A DNA stretch of 64,000 nt from Panorpa germanica. Lineage: Eukaryota > Arthropoda > Insecta > Mecoptera > Panorpidae. Location of the stretch: contig OY783212.1 of assembly GCA_963678705.1 (NCBI GenBank), forward strand, positions 5,828,001-5,892,000. Reading direction: 5' to 3'. Under the pieces are notes generated by a model. The model had not been told where the DNA came from. It saw only the letters and a list, made by a program, of their open reading frames with translations, and did no database searches. Positions 12,201 to 21,200 of this stretch are shown one piece after another. Made by a program: the position numbers and the translations under genes. Every line of letters begins with the position of its first letter. The stretch's first letter is position 1.

Positions 12201-15200
12201 ATGGGTGTTCTGAGAAAAGGTAAAATCCTTTCTCATCCAAGAAAATGTACCCTACATAGCATTAAATATGTAATACACCGGAGTCTACAGTAAATATAAT
12301 GTAATTAAATATACATTTAATCATTTTTAGTATACATCTATGTATTCTTGCATGGTAGAAACGTTTCAACGAAAATCGTGTAAAGAAAGATAACGCACAT
12401 ATAAAATTGAGGAGAAACTTAAATTCTTATAAGTTGAAAAATGTGCTTTATGTTGTTCTAAAGAATCTTGCAAAAGAAATAATAAAATTTTATATTACAT
12501 AAATTCTGCAAAATATGTGCTTAATACAATGCATGGGTTCAAATAAATGATTTTATCGCACAAAGGTCACATTTAAAAGTAACATTTTTTTTCTTCTTGT
12601 ATATATTGATGCATCCAATTCAAGATACCTAGGAAACCTTTCTGCGACATAGAAATTACGAAATGTTTAACTTTCTTTGGTTTTTTTTTTAAATATTTTG
12701 GAATTGGTTGATTCTATGGTTTGGTAGTTATAACATCCCTGAATAACTAAGTAGAATGACATATAGATGTCGCTACTATTGACAAATCTATATGATTTTT
12801 AGATAATACCAATCTTGAAACGATAAGGATCAAAATGTCAGTGGTTGTAGTGAAAAATATTGCAATTTTCAAGACAGTTTAAAAATCTGAGTTTGGTGGG
12901 TAAAAATGGTCGGAATGTTATGAAATTTTGACACATATTGTTTAAAAGTTGGTACTATCTAAATATCATATGGATTTGTCAATATTAGCGCCATCTTTAT
13001 GTCTTTTTAAGTTATTGAGTGATGTTTTATTAACAACCTTTAAAGGAGCACAACATTTTGAACAAATCTCTTCTCTAAACAAAACGGTACATTTTATACA
13101 AGTTGCAGAAAGGAACTGTATTAAAAATAAATTCATATTTTTCAAAAAAGAAATATATAAATATTTTAGTCTATGTCCATATAAATAATCGAATTTCGAA
13201 TTAGAAATAAAAAGTTTCCTTAACAAATATCATCATTACATCATCTAGGAAAATATAAAATGAGTCCTTAAAAATTATAATTTGGGTATTCCTTAATTTT
13301 ATTTTATGTGTGCATTTGCATCTGCATAGGACTATATATAGTGTGTAATTCAGTTTTCGTATGTAGAAATTTCATATAAAGCACCGTAAAGCTAAAACTA
13401 TGTTTCTTAATTATACATAAAACTATACTGAAATTAGTTTTCATTTTTATAGACTGTCTTATTTCAAAATCGTGTAAAAAGAGACCGTCAAAGGCAGTCA
13501 GTACCTTTATTTGTTTTCTTGGTCATAAACCACCATATAGAATAAGGGTGACCACATTTATATATACGAGTATATGAGGTTAGACCACAGTAAGCTTTTA
13601 GCTTAAGCTCAATAGTTGTCAAGCTGAGCTAGCAGTTCAGCACGGTACTTTATGAAGACCGACACATACTCGTATTTCAATTCCGAACGAAGCCACGCAC
13701 AGCACAGCACAGCTCAGCATCTCTTTGTCGAAAGTAAATCACCCAGAGAGATTCTGTAACCCACGAGGGTGTCATGCGACCCAAAAAGTAGCTACAAAGA
13801 AGGTTTCAAAGCATGATAACGTCAAGATTCCAGCTGCAAACAAAATATGAAGAGAAATAACATTTTATGTAGGAGATGAATGAATAAAATTTTACATATG
13901 GTAAACTTCTTCAAGATATATGGGGATGAGTATATAGTATACAAGATATTGAATTTATGCGTTGGAAAGTACATGTAGATAGAGATTTACGAAGCAATCA
14001 TTTCCATAGGCTCGAATATATGCAAAAATGAACACGTGTTATCTGATACATGTCCCCAAGAAAAGATGGATGACGTTAAAATGAAGATAACGGTTTTTCT
14101 ACATTGGGGCATATTTCTGATTTGAAAATGACCACAAAAGTCACTAGCTAAGCAATCGTTAGATATATCCAAGTGGTGAGAACAATTATTATAACTGAGG
14201 GAGTATTTCTGAGTCACAATTAACTAACCTAGTCAGTAACCACAGGATAAATGGTCCCACCAATGTCACACAAAATTATGATGGATTAATTATTTACAGT
14301 CTAGCTTATAAGCACTCTTTGCCAAAGTAATGCACAAGATATCAAACTTATCAATCATCTTTCATTAAATTATTATTATTATTTTTATTCATTGAAACAA
14401 TGCACATGATATGAAATATTCATCAGTTAATGCGATGTAGTACAGTTAGCCCGGTCAAGTTAGACATTCGAAATTACATAAATTTAGTGTAGACTTGTAG
14501 TATTAGAAAGAAATTTTTGTTGGTTGGTTGGAACTGTCATATTTTCATCAAATAAAATATCAATTGATGAAAATGTTGCTAAAGTTCGACGACGCTGTTC
14601 TGCAGCTTTGGTATTTCTCGTGCAATCATTATAGCCATCAAATACGACAGTAACTCGGGAACCAAAATGTCGACGTACATACTGTACGTATTTATCTAAT
14701 ATAACGTTGAATGTTTCTTCACTATCCCACACAACGCGATGTAGTAAGTATCCTCCGTCAATGATGTATGTCGCATTTGTGTTGTTAATATCAAAGTCTA
14801 CCTTTTCGAAACAATCGTAAATTGCAGACTTCTGTGTTTTACGCATCCCGATGTCATCAAATAACGATAGAGGGTAGGGAAATAGTTCATATTGAAAATA
14901 GTTTTCTATTTCATCTTGAAATGCTGCAGTAATACACATGCGTTGGAACAACAATACAGGGTCAACAGGTACTTTTTCTTCATGAACTTTTATGGTACTA
15001 GTCATAGCTAAAAGAGGAAAAACTTTGTCAGGGTGTTTTAATTTAATATTATTGAATGTGAGTCCTGTCATTTTTGCCATAGAAGCAAGCCCAACTTCAC
15101 GAGCTTTATAACAATTGATTTTATCATCACCAACGACACCACTCGCAATAGAAACAATTTTTGCTAACGTCTGGAAAAGGATCATGCGTTGAGAAATACT

Positions 15201-18200
15201 CTAAAAGTTTCGTACATCTTTAGCATCAACATGCTGCTCGGTCGTATCCATCCTAACGTTAGCGAGATCTTCTAATTTTTCACAAACGGTATTCATAGCA
15301 TGCATACTATAAACCCATTTACTTATGACACTCTCTTTTGTATTTCTCCCTCGAGCAATACCTCCATCTGTCTTCATGGCTTTCATCATAGACTGCTCGA
15401 TTACCATGTCCGTTGATATATATTGTCCGTTGTTGTATATTTTATATTAGTAGTGTAAGTTACAATGACCGATAGAAAAATATTTTAACATATATTACAA
15501 CTATAGAGATGTATATATACGTGGCGTACTCATGCATATTATGACGATTACAACTTTTTGAATCGTTATATCTCAAAAACGGTAGCTCGTAGAGAAAAAA
15601 GTATAAATAAATTTTTTGTAGATAATTTTATGATCTACAATTTTTGTCTGAGGTATTTTTATGATAAAACTTACCGTTTTGCTGAAAATCGCGAAAAACT
15701 CATTTCTTTGACCTTTGACCTTAAATAAAATTTTTTCCTCACAGGGGAGAGATGGGGAGTTTTCAAATTTTGTTTTTAATGATATTTTAAACAATCTTAC
15801 AGATTTTCAGCTTGGTGGGAATTTATGTAATTTTACTCTCATTTTTTGGTTTAATTTGACCGGGCTAAGTAATGCGATTCAGCGATGTAGTAATATATAT
15901 ATATGTATGTAGTCACACAAAACTGCTAAAATAGTTAGAGGTCGATAAAATCGATGTTTAATTTTACGTGTGTCAAATTTACAGCGTATATTTTGTAGAA
16001 TTTCACATATTTGTACTAGTATTTTCCTCGCTTCAACTTCTACTAAGGCAGATTTCACAAAATAGAGAACGCTTCCAATACATACACATGTTTTCTCTTA
16101 ACTTGCTTTAACGAAAGACAGTCGAGTTAAGTCTAGTTGAGTGTTGTATCACAGTGCCAATCTTACATGTTCACTCACTTCTTTCTTTACTCTTGCTGCC
16201 TCAGTTATATAGTTAGTTTCGTTTTCGTATCTATTTTAGCCAACATAGTTTGTCTTGTAACACGGATGGCGGTGGCATCAATAACAAAGAGAAACAGCGA
16301 GAATGCTGCAAGAGATGAGGAACCCAGACATTCTGATACAATGAGAAATAAAGTGATTTTAAAGAACACGTAATGCTGCCAGATTACTCTCGGCGATACA
16401 TTTGCCGAGAATGAAAATGGCTATTGGTCTCACCTCTCGATTCCTTTGGTTATGTGAAAAGACCACTCATCAACCGAGGCTGTTGAAAGCACTCGAGAGA
16501 GACCAAAACGAGGCGAGAGCTACTGTACACACTCGATCTCGCCTGTCTCGGCGAAAAAGGAATAATATACTTTCTAAGTTTAACTAAGAATATAAAACAA
16601 TTTCAGACAGTATTGAAATTGGTAATATCCATTGGTCATGAACTTAACTCGTTGAAAACGTCCGAACGACTGATTTTGTCGAGCACTGTTATAGATATAC
16701 ATATAAATATATATTATTATTGACGTGTATGTGCTTTTCCAATCACATTTAGCACTTGATTCTCACTGTGTGGCAACATTTCAAGTGACATAAACCCTAT
16801 TATTATGACTTCTATTCACGAACAAGAATAGAAAGAGAAAGATAGATACGAGTATATTGAAAGATGTGATCTAAGTATGGAATGGGGAACTGGGAGATGG
16901 GGGATGGAGTATTGCTGTACTGTGATTCAATGGGTAGATAGATATATGGATACACAATCATGCGTTCTAATCCAAAAACCTCAGCATCACGTTTTATTCG
17001 CAACTTCGACTCAATTTATTTCATAGGGAAATCTTTAGACGTAGGACGTTGAAGGAATAAAATATTATTCTGCAAGTGTTTACTAAGATAACATGGATAT
17101 TGCGTCGAATAAAATTTGTGGGTTTCTGATAAGTGTTACCTTAGTTTGCTTGAAAATTATTAGCAAGGCTACTATCTTTATCAGCAATGAATCTAATTTT
17201 ATAAAATGTTATTCTTACTTCGTTTCAATATCAATTCAATTGCTATAAGAATTTGCGGAATATGTAAATTATTCAGATCTGTGTATACGAGGGTCATTCA
17301 AATATAAACTGGAATATTTTAGTACAGATTTATTGATGATTTATAAAAATACAAATGGAGCGCTTCATTATTTTACATTTGGTGTATTGAGTAAGAAGCT
17401 TTTTGATGCATTCACATAAAAAATATAGCTGCCCCAGTAGCACACGTACTATTCTATCGCAGCATCGTCTTCAAATCTCTCCCCTCTCAATGCCTTCTTC
17501 AGTGGACCAAACATAAGCCGGCTCCAAACGATGCTACGAACACCTTCCAACGTTAAACGCATCGTGTGACCGATGCTGGAACTAAATGTCCTCAATGTCA
17601 TGTGTCCATTCGTTTTGGAAGAAGTTCGGGGTTTGTCTACTCCCACCACACACTTAATCCACATGTCATGCACTGCTGCACGAATCGTCCAACAAAGGAA
17701 GGTTTTTGTTAAACAGTGTTAGTGTCAATAATATTAAGAAATTAATAAAAAAAATATATCATTCGGATCAAACATTTGTTCCACCGTGTAACAGGAAACT
17801 TGCCATGTCAATCTTCCAATATTTGACTCACACGTTGGCATACATTTGAATCAAACCTTTACCGCATCGTCTGAAGGCGTCTATATAGTAGTCACATGGG
17901 GATAAGTCTGCTACGTAAGGTTGGGGTTAAAAAATTTGCTGCTGTAAGTGGCTGCGCGGTGTCGTGCAGAAGGAGGACATCGCGAATCGGTTGTCATCGT
18001 CATTTATTGCGATCAATCTTGGCTTTATCAAACACTTGGCCGCAGGCACCGTTTATTGAACATGTAAGAAGTCAATCACCAGTACTCCATTTGAGTTCCA
18101 AAACACAGTAGCCAAAACTTTTCTGGCTGACAGCCGAGCCATGGCTTTAATGTTCTTCTTTATCATGACCATTTCGAAACTTCTGAGCACACTGAAGTGA

Positions 18201-21200
18201 ATTGATCACTTGAATGTCTTTATCATATGTAATTGGTTTATATAAGACTAAATACATTAGCAGATTTTCGGGCTCTTGTATAATATATTGTAAAACATCA
18301 TTTAATCTGTGAAAGTAATAAATCATTGCTACGTACACCGTGTGCGCTACGACGCTGGCCTTATAATATTGTAACTAGCTTAACAGTTCGCAGACACACT
18401 CGTATCTTTGTTAACGGGTAGACGGACATTATGCCAAACGTTCTAATATAAAAATCGATAACAAAACTCGGTTACCAGCACAAAACACCCCTACAAAACA
18501 TTCCAATTTTATTCACGTGAAAAAACGCGCTGATTTTAAACCCTCCTACTCAGTAGTAGTACTCAATAATTGACATTTTTTATTTGGAATAAAAAAAAAG
18601 TAATTTTATTAGAGTTTCTAATTTTTTGTTCCTTTATCGTTTTTTTGGTATGTATTTACGATGTAGTACATCTGTACTTTGGTAATTAAGCGTCTAGTCA
18701 GTTCCAGCAGTAACAATGTTTTCATTAATGACATTTATATGGTTTTAGAGAAATGGTACAGTGATATTATCGGTGAAGTGATTGGTGTTTTTTGGCTGTC
18801 CTTATTTTAAACTAGATACGCTGTGTTTTTCTTTATATATGTGCAAGGGTCGTATGAAAAGTTCAAAACCACACATAGAGATGAGAAAATAGTGTTTTCT
18901 CTCATAATAAAATTTTTAAATGGTGTTGGTATTTATTCGTTATAGACACACCTTTACTTTTGAAAGTTGTTAAAAAATTACTGCATTTTCGTATGCGCTA
19001 TGACGCGTCTTGTATACTCCAGAGATGTACAAATCACTAACTAAAACTCATTTTACTTCTTATTTAGAAATATACAATATTAATGCTTACATAATGGTAA
19101 ACTGTCTTACGTAAAATAAACTTCTAATATTTCTAACAGAGTTAATCATTATAAACTATCTACCAATCTGAGTCACTGGTATTGATTTCAACTCATTTCA
19201 TTAATAATTCACATTATAAGACAACATTCTAATTTAATATTCCGTTTAATTATTTTCAAGGTGAACTACAACGTTCAGTAAAGCAAAACACTCATTAAAA
19301 TAATTGAACTAATTTCAAGTTAAGGATGTCTTCATTTAATTTAATAGTCTGAAAAATCCGTCATTAAAACGAGACCAACTGTGGATTTTTTGTTTCATCA
19401 TGTAAAATGATCAAATCTGGACTTATGGTAAATTAGAATTTACTAGTTTAATTGATTATCTTAAAAACCATAACTCCAACAAAAATTTTGTATAACGCTT
19501 ATTTGTAGATAATAATGTTATCTACAACTTTCATTCATAACTTTGTGTTGTAACATTTACAATAAAGACGTTACAAGCAAAAATAAATCTCAATTAAGTA
19601 GTATAATGTACAGAATGTTCTGCTATAACGAGTGTTGTATTACAATAGTGCAGTAGACAATTTTTGTGGGAGTCATGGTTTTCAAAGAAACACGTACAAA
19701 ACTGATTGCGAATACACCATGAAAAGTCTAATAAGTTCTTGACATAATGAAAACAGTTCGGTAACGGATTTTCTTGACTATAATTATCATTTTCCATTCT
19801 GTTATAATCTTAAGAATTTCACCACCGAAAAATGTTTCTTGATTGTAAACCAATATCTGTTCTCGTATCAGATTACTCGTATTATAGGTTGCTTTGGTTT
19901 ATTCTTGAAAGTTCATTTTGATATGATATTGGAAATTACGGTAAAACAAATTTCTTACTTTCTCGGAAAGTTTTGGGATTCATTATATGTCACTTGAATG
20001 TTACATGTCAAAGTTTTGATTAAACAACTTTTCTTGTATTAACTTTTTCTATTAATATTTATATTGTTTTCTAAGTATAGAATATAATTAAATTTATTAA
20101 TCAACAACTTTTTGAAATAGTATAATTTATCACATTGTTATTTGTTAATTTATCACATTGATTTACATAATTGAATAGTCACTCTTAGTTCCATTTTGGC
20201 TTCTATAACAGCCTCCCTTTCTCACACTTTGAACGCTGGTCAAAAGACTGACAACAGCCCGAACTTCTTCCAACATCAATCGTCCAACGTTGGAAGGTGT
20301 TCGTAGCATCGTTTGGAGAAAGCTTTATTCCCGTTCATCGCAGAATCTATTGATGAACTAGCCTAGGGCAACCATTATCCTAAACATTATCATTATAACT
20401 ATCCTAGCTGTTCTATCTGCTTTTGCATACACTAATATAACAAGTAACACTGTTTCAGTTATTGATTTCTTAATCAGATGAACTAAAGGTTAACAATCGA
20501 CCCTAAAGGTCACATTAGCTTAAATTTACTAAAAAAGATTTTATCTTATTTAAGTATCTATATAAAATATAGAAATTATTTCACGCACCGAAATAGAAAG
20601 GTTAAAAGAAGACCTTGTTTAGAGGGCAGATTCAAACTCTATCAAGCGTAAAGCCGGCTGTATCGAACTTTATGGTAAATCAATATCCAGGGTCTGGGGC
20701 CTATGGGTCTATGCCCCATGGGCTTTAAGTTAACCAAACACTGTACATGGAACAGCATTGCTCGTAACAGCATTGTTGTTTTATTGTCTTTGTAGTGTTA
20801 GTGTGTTGCTATACCCGCGGTCACGTACCAGATTTTGTATTTTCTGTGTGCTATTGTTGTTGTTTATAGTAGAGCTTTCCATTAATTAGTAGCGCTTTTA
20901 ATATGTCCCGCTTTTATATGTACACGTTAAAAAAAATGTTTTGTAAAATGTATATTATAATGTAGCTTTGGTGGTGGCTTTGAAAGTCAATGTCAAGCGC
21001 ATAATAATAAAAAAAAACATATGTAACTAAAACAGAAATTTAATTAGGTTTCAATATAATATTTATATAAATTAGCAGGAATTTGTTGCTCGTTATGTAA
21101 TTTAATTAACATTTATTGACGCCCCTAATTTAAATCCTTTTTTGTGCGCTAGGTATACCGTTGCAAAGTTACAGGTGGCTGGTTATTTATTAGTTGAACT

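Larger units (their letters stand above)
14449..15865 (-). mobile_element. TIR-bounded DNA element carrying a broken PIN-like cargo gene
   Basis: The left end reads GCCCGGTCAAGTTAGAC (14449-14465). The reverse complement of the right end reads GCCCGGTCAAATTAAAC (15849-15865), so the 17-bp termini differ at two positions. Each is directly flanked by TA. A second shared block, AATTACATAAATT, sits slightly inside each end. The 1.4-kb interior holds a minus-strand coding fragment (14484-15407) and a hairpin-bearing 5' region. No transposase is recognisable, so the element is non-autonomous or belongs to a class whose enzyme I do not know. Left and right flanks also share AATGCGA and GATGTAGTA blocks, perhaps a longer duplicated target. 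Confidence 0.65.

Noticed and set aside
12949-13226. Overlapping ORFs on both strands.
   Set aside because: They lie in one arm of the palindromic MITE and its flank; no protein family resemblance.
16137-16587. Two plus-strand ORFs (78 and 61 codons).
   Set aside because: No domain, no splice or start context, low complexity; kept only as a GC-richer island.
18846-18880. GGGTCGTATGAAAAGTTCAA as a mariner terminus.
   Set aside because: No partner terminus or transposase text lies nearby, so it is too weak to list.
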